Numbered from the stretch's first letter, positions 33,717-43,268 are shown. The stretch is 64,000 bases of DNA from Salegentibacter agarivorans (GCF_900113135.1 NZ_FOOH01000005.1:123133-187132); one strand, 5' to 3'. The notes: generated by a model not told the origin, from the sequence alone. Numbers and translations: made by a program.

Positions 33717-36700
33717 TTAAAAAGTAATATTTACCCCTAAGTTATATCTACTTACGGTTGGGTAAGCTCCCTGAGATGCCCATCCCGTTCCGGCAAAATT
33801 CGATTCCCTGTCATCTGGCATATCAGACCATAAGAAGAGGTTGTTTCCGTTTAAGAAAACCCTTAGGTTTTTTACTCCCAGCCTATCTACTAAACTAGAG
33901 CCGGCATCGAAAGTATAGGCTATTTCAGCATTTTTAAGTCTTAGGTAAGAACCATCAAACATATACCTGTTGGCAGCGTTATATTCACTTGGCGTGGTAA
34001 GCCATCTTGGCACCGGTGAATCTGCATTAAAGTTATCTTTAGACCAGTAACTTCCTTCTTCATAAACCACGTGATTTTGGCTACTTAAACTTCCTAAAAC
34101 TACCTGGCGGGTTACATTGTTTACTCCATAGAATTGCACATAACTACTAAAGCCTTTCCAGTCAAACCCAATAGTAGCGTTATAAGTGTTTTGAGGATTC
34201 CCGGTAAAACCAAATGGAATATTATCGTAAGCATCTATTACTCCATCTCCATTAAAATCTATAATATGATAGTTTCCGGGTAATTTCTGGTTATCGTTTG
34301 CATTATGAATGGTACTTGCATAGAGATCGTCCCATGTATTGTAATAACCAGGAGTAACGTGAGAATATGCCTGCCCAATTTGTAAACCTGCATTTTGCTG
34401 ATATGCCGGCAGCAAAGAAGGATCATCGGCATCTATCACTTCATTTTGAGAATGCGTCATATTGAAATTTGACCATAATCTCAAGCCATTTTCAAACCTG
34501 TAGCTTAAATCAATATCAAATTCATAACCTTCATTTTTCACGTGACCCAGGTTTGCAACTGGTGCTTCGGTACCAAAATAAGAAGGTATCGCTCTATCCA
34601 CTCCATTAATTAAAATATCGGTTCTTTCATCTATAAAATAGTCGAAGCTACCTTCAATAAACCCGTCAAAGAATCCAAAATCGACTCCTACATTCGTTTT
34701 CTTTACCTTCTCCCAGGAAACATCTGGATTTCCTACGGACTCTTCTAAATACCAGGTGTACGGACTTTGCTCTGCGGCTTCCCCGGTTACACCCATTCTT
34801 GCCTGCCCATTGTAGCCCCACTGCGTCATGTACAGAAATCTACCGGCTACATTGTCGTCTCCAATCTCACCGTAATTAGCTCTTAGTTTAAGCATATCTA
34901 AGAATGAAGCAGAATCAAGGAAATTTTCCCGTGACAAAATCCATCCCACACCTCCTGAAGAAAAGAAAGCAAATCGGTTTTCAGGACTAAATTTCTCAGA
35001 ACCGTTATAAGCACCGTTATATTCAAAAGTGTACTTATTATCTAAGGTATAAGTAGTTCTAAAAACCCAATCTTCTCTATAACGAGGTATTTGGCTTCCG
35101 GTAGCATTTTCATTTCTATTCATAAGTCCCATTACAGAAACATCGTGACGCCCGTCAAAATTCCTGGCATATCTAAGTTGTAACTGGTAGAAAAGTTTTC
35201 TATGCGAAGACCAATTCTGAACAGCCCCTGGGCTGGTAGACCATTTTACACCTTCCTGAAAATCAAAACGGCTATTTGGGTCGTAGGCCTGCTGGTATAG
35301 CTCGGTACCGGTTTCAGGGTCTATCCATTTTTCCTGCGCATCATTGTATAAATCATTAATTCCACGATCAGCTTCCACAAAAGTGTTATCTAATGCGATG
35401 GTACCGTTAAAATTTAGTCCCTCTAAAATCATATCAAGATCCTGATCCAGGGTGAAATTCGTAGTTAAGCGAGTGGTAGTCATATACTGAATTCCGCTTA
35501 TACCCAGAACTCTCACCGAATTGGTAGCCGCACCTTCATTGGGCGCATAATATCCCCAGGCTCCATCTGAATATCTAGGTAGAAATACATCTGGTGCAGT
35601 ACTATAAGCTGCCACCCACATGCTATATTCATCTCCTGTAGCTCCCCACGGACTTTTCTTTACACCGTGTGAACCAGCCAGGTTTACCTGGAACAAAGTG
35701 GTAGGGGTAATCTGAAAATCAAGATTACCTCTTACGTTTAACCTGTTGAATCCATACCCGGGCTCATAGCCCCTGTTATTATCATATTGTTTCATTAAAT
35801 CTCCCTCCCTAAGGAAATCTGCTGTAGTGAAATACTTTACAAAATCGGTACCCCCACTTACATTTACGTTTGCGTTATAAGACATCGTATAATCTCGAAA
35901 AAGCGTGTTTGCCCAATCTACATTTGGATATCGCTCTCTTTCTGCCTGGTTTGCTGGATTTCTGTATTTGTCAATAATATCTAATGGCATATAATCATTC
36001 CACGCGCTTGGGTTTAAACCAAGTTCATTTTCAATTGCTTCATTACGGACTCTTAAAGCATCATAAGCATCGTATTTACCAGGCAATTTAGAAGGCCTTT
36101 TCATTGTAGTGTTTACTCTTGCCCTTATTACGGCTTCACCTTTTTCACCTCTTTTGGTAGTCACAAGAATAACACCGTTAGCACCCCTAACTCCATATAC
36201 AGCGGTAGCAGAAGCATCTTTTAAAACTGAAATGGATTCTACCGAGCTAATTGCTACACTGGACATTGGTCGCTCTACTCCGTCTACCAAAATAAGCGGG
36301 GAAGAGTCGTTCCAGGTACTTTGCCCACGAATTAGAATTCTGGGATCCTCTTCTCCAGGCATACCCGTACTGGCACTGGTAATAACTCCTGGCACATTTC
36401 CTGTTAAAGCTGCACCAATGTTTGTCACACCACCTGCTCTTTCCAGAACATCACCGCTAACTTCTGCTATAGATGCTACAACGGTCTCTCTTTTTTGTTC
36501 TCCATAACCAACAATTACCACTTCTTCTAGCGCATCCTGGTCTGGATCCATAATCACGTTAATTTCCGATTGGTCATTAACTTTTCTCTCTATGGTTTTA
36601 TAGCCTATAAAGCTAAAAACCAGGGTAGCATCGGCAGGAGCCTCTATGGTATAATTCCCTTCCATATCGGTAACAGCACCGAGATTTGGAACTTCCTTTA

Positions 36701-36893
36701 CAAGAATATTCACCCCTGGTATTCCAAGATTATCTTCAGATGAAGTAACCGTTCCCCTAATTGTTTGTTGTTCACTTCCACTTTTTGGCTTATTATCATT
36801 AGCATAAACCGAGGGAAAAAACAGAAGTTGAAGCAATAGTCCAAAAACCATTGTTCTAGTTAGGTAAGGAAGATTTATTAAATTTATTTTCAT
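33717..36893 (-). CDS. SusC-family TonB-dependent transporter (first pair)
   Basis: The 1058-aa product has a signal peptide (about 1-31), a CarboxypepD-like domain (TIRGTVTSSEDNLGIPGVNI to about residue 115), the SusC stretch EEVVIVGYGEQKRETV, a plug with LILVDGVERPMSS and GVRGANGVILVTTKRG, and a beta-barrel ending in SRYNLGVNITF. It is the first gene of the leftward xylan locus. Upstream lies about 1 kb of noncoding DNA with a promoter-like pair at 37276-37304 and a leader palindrome at 36916-36940, consistent with it being the regulated entry point of the transcript. Confidence 0.95.
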   Translation of the reverse strand: MKINLINLPYLTRTMVFGLLLQLLFFPSVYANDNKPKSGSEQQTIRGTVTSSEDNLGIPGVNILVKEVPNLGAVTDMEGNYTIEAPADATLVFSFIGYKTIERKVNDQSEINVIMDPDQDALEEVVIVGYGEQKRETVVASIAEVSGDVLERAGGVTNIGAALTGNVPGVITSASTGMPGEEDPRILIRGQSTWNDSSPLILVDGVERPMSSVAISSVESISVLKDASATAVYGVRGANGVILVTTKRGEKGEAVIRARVNTTMKRPSKLPGKYDAYDALRVRNEAIENELGLNPSAWNDYMPLDIIDKYRNPANQAERERYPNVDWANTLFRDYTMSYNANVNVSGGTDFVKYFTTADFLREGDLMKQYDNNRGYEPGYGFNRLNVRGNLDFQITPTTLFQVNLAGSHGVKKSPWGATGDEYSMWVAAYSTAPDVFLPRYSDGAWGYYAPNEGAATNSVRVLGISGIQYMTTTRLTTNFTLDQDLDMILEGLNFNGTIALDNTFVEADRGINDLYNDAQEKWIDPETGTELYQQAYDPNSRFDFQEGVKWSTSPGAVQNWSSHRKLFYQLQLRYARNFDGRHDVSVMGLMNRNENATGSQIPRYREDWVFRTTYTLDNKYTFEYNGAYNGSEKFSPENRFAFFSSGGVGWILSRENFLDSASFLDMLKLRANYGEIGDDNVAGRFLYMTQWGYNGQARMGVTGEAAEQSPYTWYLEESVGNPDVSWEKVKKTNVGVDFGFFDGFIEGSFDYFIDERTDILINGVDRAIPSYFGTEAPVANLGHVKNEGYEFDIDLSYRFENGLRLWSNFNMTHSQNEVIDADDPSLLPAYQQNAGLQIGQAYSHVTPGYYNTWDDLYASTIHNANDNQKLPGNYHIIDFNGDGVIDAYDNIPFGFTGNPQNTYNATIGFDWKGFSSYVQFYGVNNVTRQVVLGSLSSQNHVVYEEGSYWSKDNFNADSPVPRWLTTPSEYNAANRYMFDGSYLRLKNAEIAYTFDAGSSLVDRLGVKNLRVFLNGNNLFLWSDMPDDRESNFAGTGWASQGAYPTVSRYNLGVNITF

Positions 36894-36915
36894 ATTAAAA
36901 ATGTTTTAAACTCTA

Positions 36916-36940
36916 TTAAAATGGCTCAAAGTCATTTTAA
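36916..36940. promoter_or_regulatory. Palindrome in the susC leader
   Basis: The arms TTAAAATGGCT (36916-36926) and AGTCATTTTAA (36930-36940) pair over 11 bp with one mismatch around a CAA loop. It lies 22 bp before the susC start codon. It could be an mRNA hairpin affecting translation or a regulator-binding site; the sequence does not decide. Confidence 0.45.
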
Positions 36941-37275
36941 TTGGCTTGCTATTCATATTCGATAACGTTTTAGTTTTTAGGAATAAAAAAAGTGACATTC
37001 CCGGGATCATTCCTGAAGAATAAAACCTCATTCCGAAAATGGTTTCTGTGAAGCTTCGTTTCCGTTAGATAATAATTTGTCATTCTCTTATTATTATTTC
37101 GTTTAAGGGTTATTAAATAGTTTAAAAAATGAATACATACTCCTTTTTGATATTTAAGATAGTTTTAAGAAGTATTGTTTCGTTTTGTTAACCTGGGATT
37201 AAAATTCAGCTTATTTTAAGGTTTTGATGATTTCAAAAAGGCTTAATTGTGAATTATTCCTTAAAAAATCTGAAC

Positions 37276-37304
37276 CAAATATATCCGTTAATTCAGCTTA
37301 TCAA
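37276..37304 (-). promoter_or_regulatory. Candidate promoter of the xylan locus
   Basis: Read leftward, TATATTTG (37283-37276) is a perfect match to the Bacteroidota -7 box TAnnTTTG, preceded by TTG (37304-37302) with an 18-bp spacer, as expected for the -33 element. It would start transcription near 37268 and give a leader of about 375 nt before susC. No other pair in the 1-kb gap looked as good by eye. Confidence 0.45.
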
Positions 37305-37898
37305 GAATTGTGGTGTTACAAATACTTTACGGTATGTTACATGCAAGAAAAAAAATGGTAAAATCAATGTAAATTGGGTTAAAATAGGACATATTTTGAG
37401 ATAACTTAATGACCTGAACCCCTATAAAAACTATACCCCTCAACGCATTGTGATTTTGGCAAGGATTATAGTATATAAAAATGTTAATTTTACACTTAAA
37501 CATCGACTTAAAACAAAAATAAGTGCTTAGCTGGCAAAAAATGGTTTAAAATTCCTCGATTTTCAAATGATTTTGAAGCAAAAAACCGCTAATTCTCAAC
37601 TCAATTTTCAAGAATTTGTGTTTCTATAAAATTGGTTTCGATTATTCTAATTTGGTTAATGAGAAATGAAGATTATTTGAGACGGTTGAAAAAAAAATTA
37701 TACCCGGATTTTTACCTTAAGAATAACGAAAAAAGATGATTTGTCAATAATAGCGGTAGAAGACAACTTGAAATATTTTTTACGGATGAAATGTACTTTG
37801 AAGGTAATTAATAAGGCAAGCATTTAGGTGATCAAAAATGATTGAAGAAATAAAAGAACCAGGCCTGCTTCCTACTTTTCGCTTTAGAATTTGGACAT

Positions 37899-37936
37899 AA
37901 AAAAAGCCAATGAAAATTTAATTCATTGGCTTTTTT
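37899..37936 (-). terminator. Intrinsic terminator after the transketolase operon
   Basis: The arms GCCAATGAA (37906-37914) and TTCATTGGC (37922-37930) form a perfect 9-bp stem, flanked by A6 and T6 runs so that it can terminate in both directions. It lies 20 bp after the stop of the transketolase C-terminal subunit gene. Confidence 0.85.
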
Positions 37937-37955
37937 AAGATAAATATGGAAGAAA

Positions 37956-38909
37956 CTACTTCCTCTTAATTACTTTTTCAGCTGCTTTTAAAATAGCCTC
38001 TGAATTTAAACCGTATTTTTCAAATAATTGTTCCGGGGTACCGCTTTCTCCAAAAGTATCCTGGGTGGCCACAAACTCTTGTGGTGCCGGATTATTTTCG
38101 GCTAAGGTGCGGGCAACGCTTTCTCCAAGTCCGCCAAGGAAATTATGTTCTTCAGCAGTTACTACGCAACCGGTTTTCTTAACCGATTTGATAATGGCTT
38201 TTACATCCAATGGTTTTATGGTGTGGATATTAATCACATCAGCACTAATTCCTTTTTCTGATAGCTTCTGTGCTGCCTGGATCGCTTCCCATACCAAATG
38301 TCCTGTAGCGATGATGGTGACATCTTCCCCTTCATAAAGTTGAACCGCTTTCCCAATCTCAAATTTCTGATCTTCAGCAGTGAAATTAGCTACTTTTGGC
38401 CTTCCAAATCTTAGGTAAACCGGGCCTTCGTGCTCAGCAATAGCCAAAGTTGCGGCTTTGGTCTGGTTAAAATCGCAGGTGTTTATTACCGTCATTCCCG
38501 GTAACATTTTCATAAGACCTATATCTTCCAGGATCTGGTGTGTAGCACCATCTTCTCCCAAAGTTACTCCAGAGTGAGAAGCACAAATCTTCACGTTTTT
38601 CCCTGAGTAAGCAATAGATTGACGAATTTGGTCGTAAACCCTTCCCGTTGCAAAATTGGCGAAAGTTCCTGCGAATGGAATCTTTCCACCAATGGTAAGA
38701 CCTGCAGCCATTCCCATCATATTGGCTTCGGCAATTCCTACCTGGAAGAAGCGCTGCGGATTTTCATCAATAAAATCCTGCATTTTAAGCGATCCTACAA
38801 GGTCGGCACAAAGTGCTACTACGTTAGGATTCGTTCGGCCAAGCTCGGTAAGTCCCGCACCAAAACCGGAACGGGTATCTTTTTTTCCTGTATCTGTAAA
38901 TGTTTTCAT
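37956..38909 (-). CDS. Transketolase, C-terminal subunit (split transketolase)
   Basis: ATG at 38909 (MKTFTDTGKKDTRSG) fits family starts; the frame extends to a GTG at 38933. The 317-aa product carries the transketolase pyrimidine-binding domain (GFGAGLTELGR, GIAEANMMGMAAGL with the catalytic Glu, LRFGRPK) and the C-terminal domain (TAEEHNFLGGLGESV). It needs the N-terminal subunit encoded just upstream at 39014-39859 for thiamine diphosphate binding. Together they interconvert xylulose-5-P, ribose-5-P, sedoheptulose-7-P, glyceraldehyde-3-P and related sugars, linking xylose to glycolysis. Confidence 0.93.
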   Translation of the reverse strand: MKTFTDTGKKDTRSGFGAGLTELGRTNPNVVALCADLVGSLKMQDFIDENPQRFFQVGIAEANMMGMAAGLTIGGKIPFAGTFANFATGRVYDQIRQSIAYSGKNVKICASHSGVTLGEDGATHQILEDIGLMKMLPGMTVINTCDFNQTKAATLAIAEHEGPVYLRFGRPKVANFTAEDQKFEIGKAVQLYEGEDVTIIATGHLVWEAIQAAQKLSEKGISADVINIHTIKPLDVKAIIKSVKKTGCVVTAEEHNFLGGLGESVARTLAENNPAPQEFVATQDTFGESGTPEQLFEKYGLNSEAILKAAEKVIKRK

Positions 38910-38983
38910 TCTAAATTTTATTGTCATTTCCACTTTTCTGAAAATCTATATTGTTTTATCCATTCCCCTTAAAATATCAAATT

Positions 38984-39000
38984 CCTCCCCTTCGGGGAGG
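38984..39000. repeat. GC-rich hairpin between the two transketolase genes (REP-like)
   Basis: CCTCCCC-TTC-GGGGAGG is a perfect 7-bp stem in otherwise AT-rich sequence. It lies in the roughly 105-bp gap between the two subunit genes and is followed by a GC-rich tail (CTAGGTGGGGC). It looks like a dispersed REP-type hairpin rather than a terminator, because no U-run follows in the leftward direction; it could stabilise the upstream mRNA. Confidence 0.5.
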
Positions 39001-39013
39001 CTAGGTGGGGCTT

Positions 39014-39859
39014 TTAATAATCTCCTAAAGTTTCAGGATTTTGAGAAAGCGCAGTTTCTAATTGCTCGTCATTAGGCGCTTTTCCGTGCCAGGCGTGGGT
39101 GTGCATCATAAAATCTACACCATTACCCATTTCCGTTGTCATTAGTACGCAAACCGGTTTTCCTTTTCCGGTGCGGGTTTTGGCTTCAGTTAATCCATCG
39201 ATTACCTGTCGCATATCGTTACCATCTTCAATCTCCATTACATCCCAACCAAAAGCTTCAAATTTAGCTTTTAGGTTACCCATGGGTAAAACGGTTTCTG
39301 TGCTTCCGTCTATTTGCTGGCCGTTTACGTCTACCGTTGAAATAATATTATCAACTTTATTTCCGGCAGCATACATAATGGCTTCCCAGTTTTGGCCTTC
39401 CTGTAATTCACCATCTCCGTGAAGCGAAAATACTAAATGGCTATCCTTATTCAGTTTTTTAGCCTGAGCAGCTCCAAGAGCAACCGACATTCCCTGGCCC
39501 AGTGATCCTGAGGCAACACGAATACCCGGCAGGCCTTCGTGCGTTGTAGGGTGACCCTGTAACCTGGAATCTATAAGTCGGAAAGTATTTAATTCATCTA
39601 CAGGAAAATAACCACTACGAGCTAAAACGCTATAGAAAACCGGGGAAATATGACCGTTGGAAAGAAAGAAAAGGTCTTCGTCTTTCCCGTCCATGTTAAA
39701 CTCGGGTTTGTGTTCCATAATTCCGCCCTGGTACAAAGCGGTGAAAAATTCTGTGCAACCAAGCGAACCTCCCGGATGTCCCGAATTCACTTTGTGAACC
39801 TGTCTTAAAATATCCCGGCGAACCTGGGTCGCAAAATCTTCTAATTTTTTAATTTCCAT
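39014..39859 (-). CDS. Transketolase, N-terminal subunit (split transketolase)
   Basis: The 281-aa product holds the thiamine-diphosphate-binding domain, with GHPGGSLGCTEFF near the start and the ThDP/Mg motif GDGELQEGQNWEA (GDG-x-NN type) at about 149-161. It is the partner of the C-terminal subunit gene downstream. Three bp separate it from the transaldolase gene, indicating one operon for the non-oxidative pentose phosphate pathway. Confidence 0.93.
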   Translation of the reverse strand: MEIKKLEDFATQVRRDILRQVHKVNSGHPGGSLGCTEFFTALYQGGIMEHKPEFNMDGKDEDLFFLSNGHISPVFYSVLARSGYFPVDELNTFRLIDSRLQGHPTTHEGLPGIRVASGSLGQGMSVALGAAQAKKLNKDSHLVFSLHGDGELQEGQNWEAIMYAAGNKVDNIISTVDVNGQQIDGSTETVLPMGNLKAKFEAFGWDVMEIEDGNDMRQVIDGLTEAKTRTGKGKPVCVLMTTEMGNGVDFMMHTHAWHGKAPNDEQLETALSQNPETLGDY

Positions 39860-39862
39860 AAT

Positions 39863-40519
39863 CTATACATTAAATGATTTAGCGTCTTCTAAAAATTTCG
39901 CAAGTCCGCTATCAGTAAGTGGGTGTTTCAATAAGCCATCTATAGAAGATAGTGGTCCTGTCATAACATCGGCACCAAGTTTAGCACAGTTAATTACGTG
40001 CATAGTGTGGCGAATAGACGCTGCAAGAATTTCAGTTTCAAATCCGTAATTATCATAGATAAGTCGGATATCTGCTATCAGGTCTAATCCATCGGTAGAA
40101 ATATCGTCCAATCTTCCCAGGAAAGGTGAAACATAAGTTGCTCCAGCTTTTGCTGCAAGTAAAGCCTGCCCGGCTGAAAATACTAACGTACAATTGGTTT
40201 TTATTCCTTTATCTGAAAAGTATTTTATGGCTTTTACACCTTCCTTAATCATAGGAACTTTTACAATAATCTGTTTGTGCAATTTCGCAAGTTCTTCCCC
40301 TTCGCGTACTATTCCGTCAAAATCTGTTGCTACCACTTCGGCAGAAACATCACCATCTACAATTTCGCAAATATCCAGGTAATGCTGAAGAATATTATCT
40401 TTACCGGTAATACCTTCTTTTGCCATTAAAGACGGATTAGTTGTTACTCCATCTAAAACGCCCAGATCCTGCGCTTCTTTAATCTGATCTAGATTTGCTG
40501 TATCAATAAAAAATTTCAT
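39863..40519 (-). CDS. Transaldolase, short TalC/FSA type
   Basis: The 218-aa product is a TIM barrel of the short transaldolase/fructose-6-phosphate aldolase group: [16 protein letters not shown] at the start, [13 protein letters not shown], the Schiff-base lysine region [11 protein letters not shown], and [18 protein letters not shown]. It moves a dihydroxyacetone unit between sugar phosphates and acts with the adjacent split transketolase. Its place between pentose-catabolic genes supports transaldolase rather than pure F6P-aldolase activity (inference). Confidence 0.92.
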   Translation of the reverse strand: MKFFIDTANLDQIKEAQDLGVLDGVTTNPSLMAKEGITGKDNILQHYLDICEIVDGDVSAEVVATDFDGIVREGEELAKLHKQIIVKVPMIKEGVKAIKYFSDKGIKTNCTLVFSAGQALLAAKAGATYVSPFLGRLDDISTDGLDLIADIRLIYDNYGFETEILAASIRHTMHVINCAKLGADVMTGPLSSIDGLLKHPLTDSGLAKFLEDAKSFNV

Positions 40520-40537
40520 CTCAAGTTTAGTTTTTAA

Positions 40538-42484
40538 TTATTTTTCTTTAGTTAATTCTATTTCAAATGGGACAGCCGGTAAATCTTCCTGGTTATAAAG
40601 ATTGGCGTTCCCGGGATTATTAGCCCAGGCATATCTTAATACACCCGGATTTTTAATTTTATTACTATAAATTTTCAAAGTATTATCATCTATTACCTCA
40701 GCTTTGGCTTTATAAAAATTCTTACCATCTTCTGAAATTGTAAAACCGGTAGGTTGATTTCCGTTTTTAATTTTCCAGCCTGATTTTAAATTCTCAAAAT
40801 TGACTAAAACAACTCCATTTTTGGTTTCCCAGGCTGAAGGTGCGGGACCGGAACTAATAATATCTTCATTATATATTAGTTTTCTAGCTTCAAGCGCTAA
40901 TCTATTCCCTACGTCTTTTTTATTTAACGGGTGAATATCGTTCCACTCCCCAAGGTCTATAGTTACGGCCATCCCGGTATTAGGGACATTCAGGTTTGTT
41001 TTTCTTTGTACCTCTCTCATTTTAGCCCAGCTACTTTCTTGTGGCTCTGTGGATTCTTCCATAAAATTTGGCAGTTGCACCAAAAGAAATGGCAATTCGA
41101 GATCCTCAAAGTGCTTACGCCAGCTTTTTATCATCTTCGGAAATGTTTCTGAATAAAGATCTGGATCATCAGTATCAGATTCTCCCTGGTACCATAGAAC
41201 CCCTTTCAATTCGAAATTTGTTAAAGGAGCTATCATTGCATTAAAAAGTCCGCCAGATTTCCACCTAATAAAGGTTTGTCCCGGGGTATTTGGCATTGCA
41301 GCTGCCTGCTTAAACTTCCAGGTTCCATCAATATCCAGTGTATCTTTAACTAATATTAAATGATAAGGTTTATCTTTTATAAAACCTGTAGGGCCGCCAT
41401 TATTTACCAAACGAACTACAATTTCATTCTCACCTTCTTTTAATAATTTTGCATCAAACTTATATTTTCTGGGCGGATATTGATAACCGGTATGCCCCAC
41501 CTGCTTTCCGTTTACATAGGCATAATCCATATCTACCAGTCTTCCCAAATGCAACTTCACGGTATCAGATTCAGGTAATTGGGAAATATTTACAGTTTTT
41601 GAAAACCAGGCTACTCCGGCACTATCATTTCTATCTTCTGCTGAAACAAAACCCGGAATTTCAATCTCCGTCCAGGATGTTTTATCAACATCGGTCTTAA
41701 ACCATTCTTCTTGTAAACCGGTATCTTTTTTATTTAAATCGCTATACCAGCTATTAATTGCTTTTTGTTCAGCATTCACTACCGAATCTAAAAAAGCCTG
41801 ATTCCCCCATTTTAAATGTTCTTCGTAAAACTGCGGAAACTCTTTTAAAGCTTCTTTATCCATCCAGGCTGAAACCGGGGAACCTCCCAGCGCTGAATTG
41901 ATAAGCCCAATAGGCACTTCCTCTTTTTCATAGATCGCTTTGGCAAAGAAATACGCCACTCCAGAAAATTCAAGTATGTTTTCTTTATTTACCTCTTTCC
42001 AGGATCCTGAGGATAAATCCTCATTTTCCTTAGAAAACTCATACTCATCAGGCACTTCAAATTGCCTGATTTTAGAATTGTCTGCATTTTTAATTTCATA
42101 TGCATAGGTATCTGCCAACCTACCCATTGGTAGTTCCATATTAGATTGGCCAGAACATAGAAACACATCTCCAAACAAAATATTTTTAACCTCAACCTTA
42201 TTCGAGGCATTAAATGACATAGTATAAGGCCCTCCGGCTTTTTGAGCGGGAAGTTTAATTTCCCATTTACCATTTTCATTGGTCTTTGCCGTAAAATTTT
42301 TACCCTGAAATTGTAGCGTTACAACTTCTCCATTAGCGGCCCAACCCCAAATTTTAAGCTCTGTATCTCTTTGGAGCACAACATTATCGCTTATTAATTT
42401 AGGCAATTTAATTTGTGCAAATGTAAATCCTACACTTACAAAAAATAAAACTACAAATAATTTCTTTTTTAGATCCAGCCTCAT
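40538..42484 (-). CDS. Sialate-O-acetylesterase-family carbohydrate esterase
   Basis: The 648-aa product has a signal peptide (about 1-23). An N-terminal beta-domain is followed by an SGNH/SASA catalytic domain with Ser114 in LCSGQSNMELP and later LWYQGESDTDDP and IHPLNKKDVGNRLA (Asp/His region). It is interrupted at about 265-385 by a GH2-like jelly-roll (YAYVNGKQVGHTG). The family de-acetylates sugars. Between the Nudix regulator and transaldolase genes of a pentose operon, the likely substrate is acetylated xylo-oligosaccharide rather than sialic acid (inference). Confidence 0.87.
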   Translation of the reverse strand: MRLDLKKKLFVVLFFVSVGFTFAQIKLPKLISDNVVLQRDTELKIWGWAANGEVVTLQFQGKNFTAKTNENGKWEIKLPAQKAGGPYTMSFNASNKVEVKNILFGDVFLCSGQSNMELPMGRLADTYAYEIKNADNSKIRQFEVPDEYEFSKENEDLSSGSWKEVNKENILEFSGVAYFFAKAIYEKEEVPIGLINSALGGSPVSAWMDKEALKEFPQFYEEHLKWGNQAFLDSVVNAEQKAINSWYSDLNKKDTGLQEEWFKTDVDKTSWTEIEIPGFVSAEDRNDSAGVAWFSKTVNISQLPESDTVKLHLGRLVDMDYAYVNGKQVGHTGYQYPPRKYKFDAKLLKEGENEIVVRLVNNGGPTGFIKDKPYHLILVKDTLDIDGTWKFKQAAAMPNTPGQTFIRWKSGGLFNAMIAPLTNFELKGVLWYQGESDTDDPDLYSETFPKMIKSWRKHFEDLELPFLLVQLPNFMEESTEPQESSWAKMREVQRKTNLNVPNTGMAVTIDLGEWNDIHPLNKKDVGNRLALEARKLIYNEDIISSGPAPSAWETKNGVVLVNFENLKSGWKIKNGNQPTGFTISEDGKNFYKAKAEVIDDNTLKIYSNKIKNPGVLRYAWANNPGNANLYNQEDLPAVPFEIELTKEK

Positions 42485-42516
42485 AAAAATTTTTAGGTTT
42501 TAGCGATAATAATTAA

Positions 42517-43236
42517 TTAGAATTCAAAATTAAATCCTTTACGGGTAAGGTTTTGGTAAATTTCTTCATCAAACCTATATAGTTTGGCCGCCCTATGGGA
42601 GACCCCGGTTTGTTTACCTCCCGCCTCCTGTAAAAGTTTCATTTTTAAAAATTTTCTTCTAAAATTACTTTTATCCATTTCCACATCTAATATTTCAGTA
42701 TAAAGTTGCATCAGCTGGAGCAAAGTGAATTTTTCCGGAAGTAAATTAAAACCAATAGGGGCGCGTTTTACTTTTCCGCGTAGACGGTTTAAACTGGACT
42801 GCAAAATTTCATTATGATCGTAAATAAGATGGGGAATATCTTTTATTCTGTACCATTTTGCTTCTGAAGCGGTAAAACCGGCTTTAACCTTAAAATCTTC
42901 TCTATTTATTAAAGCATAATAGCCTACGGTTATAACACGTCCCAGCGGAAATCGGTCTGGCTTACCAAAGGTTTTAACCTGTTCCAGGTAAATATCTTTT
43001 ACCCCGGTTAATTCTGAAAGCAACCTATCGGCAGCCACATCTATATCTTCTTCCTTTTTAATCCAACCACCGGGAAGACCCCATTTCCCTTTACTAATAC
43101 CTTCGCCGTGTTGTACCAGTAAAACCTCCAGGTAGCCTTTTTCAAAACTAAACACACAACAGTCAATCGTTATGGAACTCATAACTTCTGCTGCAGAAAG
43201 ATCATTTGTAGGTAAAAATGGCAAAGGGTTTTTCAT
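42517..43236 (-). CDS. Nudix-domain transcriptional regulator (NrtR/AraR-like)
   Basis: ATG at 43236 (MKNPLPF) is preferred; the frame continues to a TTG at 43248. The 239-aa protein has a Nudix fold (about 20-150), but the Nudix box reads GWIKKEED...RLLSELTGV: two of the catalytic glutamates are replaced by Leu, so hydrolysis is unlikely. The C-terminal 80 residues form a winged-helix region (LPEKFTLLQLMQLYTEIL, FRRKFLKMKLL). In Bacteroidota this layout belongs to the NrtR/AraR group, whose Nudix domain binds a sugar or ADP-ribose effector. It heads the leftward pentose operon and faces the xylose operon across a 16-bp palindrome. Confidence 0.85.
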   Translation of the reverse strand: MKNPLPFLPTNDLSAAEVMSSITIDCCVFSFEKGYLEVLLVQHGEGISKGKWGLPGGWIKKEEDIDVAADRLLSELTGVKDIYLEQVKTFGKPDRFPLGRVITVGYYALINREDFKVKAGFTASEAKWYRIKDIPHLIYDHNEILQSSLNRLRGKVKRAPIGFNLLPEKFTLLQLMQLYTEILDVEMDKSNFRRKFLKMKLLQEAGGKQTGVSHRAAKLYRFDEEIYQNLTRKGFNFEF

Positions 43237-43252
43237 AAGTGTATACAATAGG

Positions 43253-43268
43253 TATCTTTATAAAGATA
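43253..43268. promoter_or_regulatory. Perfect 16-bp palindrome, candidate operator of the Nudix regulator
   Basis: TATCTTTATAAAGATA is a perfect palindrome 17 bp upstream of the regulator's ATG, in the gap between two divergent pentose operons. A related short palindrome AGATATCT lies at 43371-43378, just before the MFS start codon. Paired sites at both promoters would suit one regulator controlling both directions. Binding is inferred. Confidence 0.6.

Larger units (their letters stand above)
36894..37955. other. About 1 kb noncoding region upstream of susC
   Basis: AT-rich, without an ORF of supportable length. It holds the susC leader palindrome, the candidate promoter at 37276-37304, and at its right end the terminator of the transketolase operon (37899-37936). 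The stretch 37310-37890 contains no feature I can identify; activator sites for the hybrid two-component regulator are expected somewhere here. Confidence 0.6.

Noticed and set aside
36109..36507. Rightward ORF of 132 codons opposite susC
   Set aside because: Mirrors the conserved plug region of SusC; coding evidence is on the other strand.
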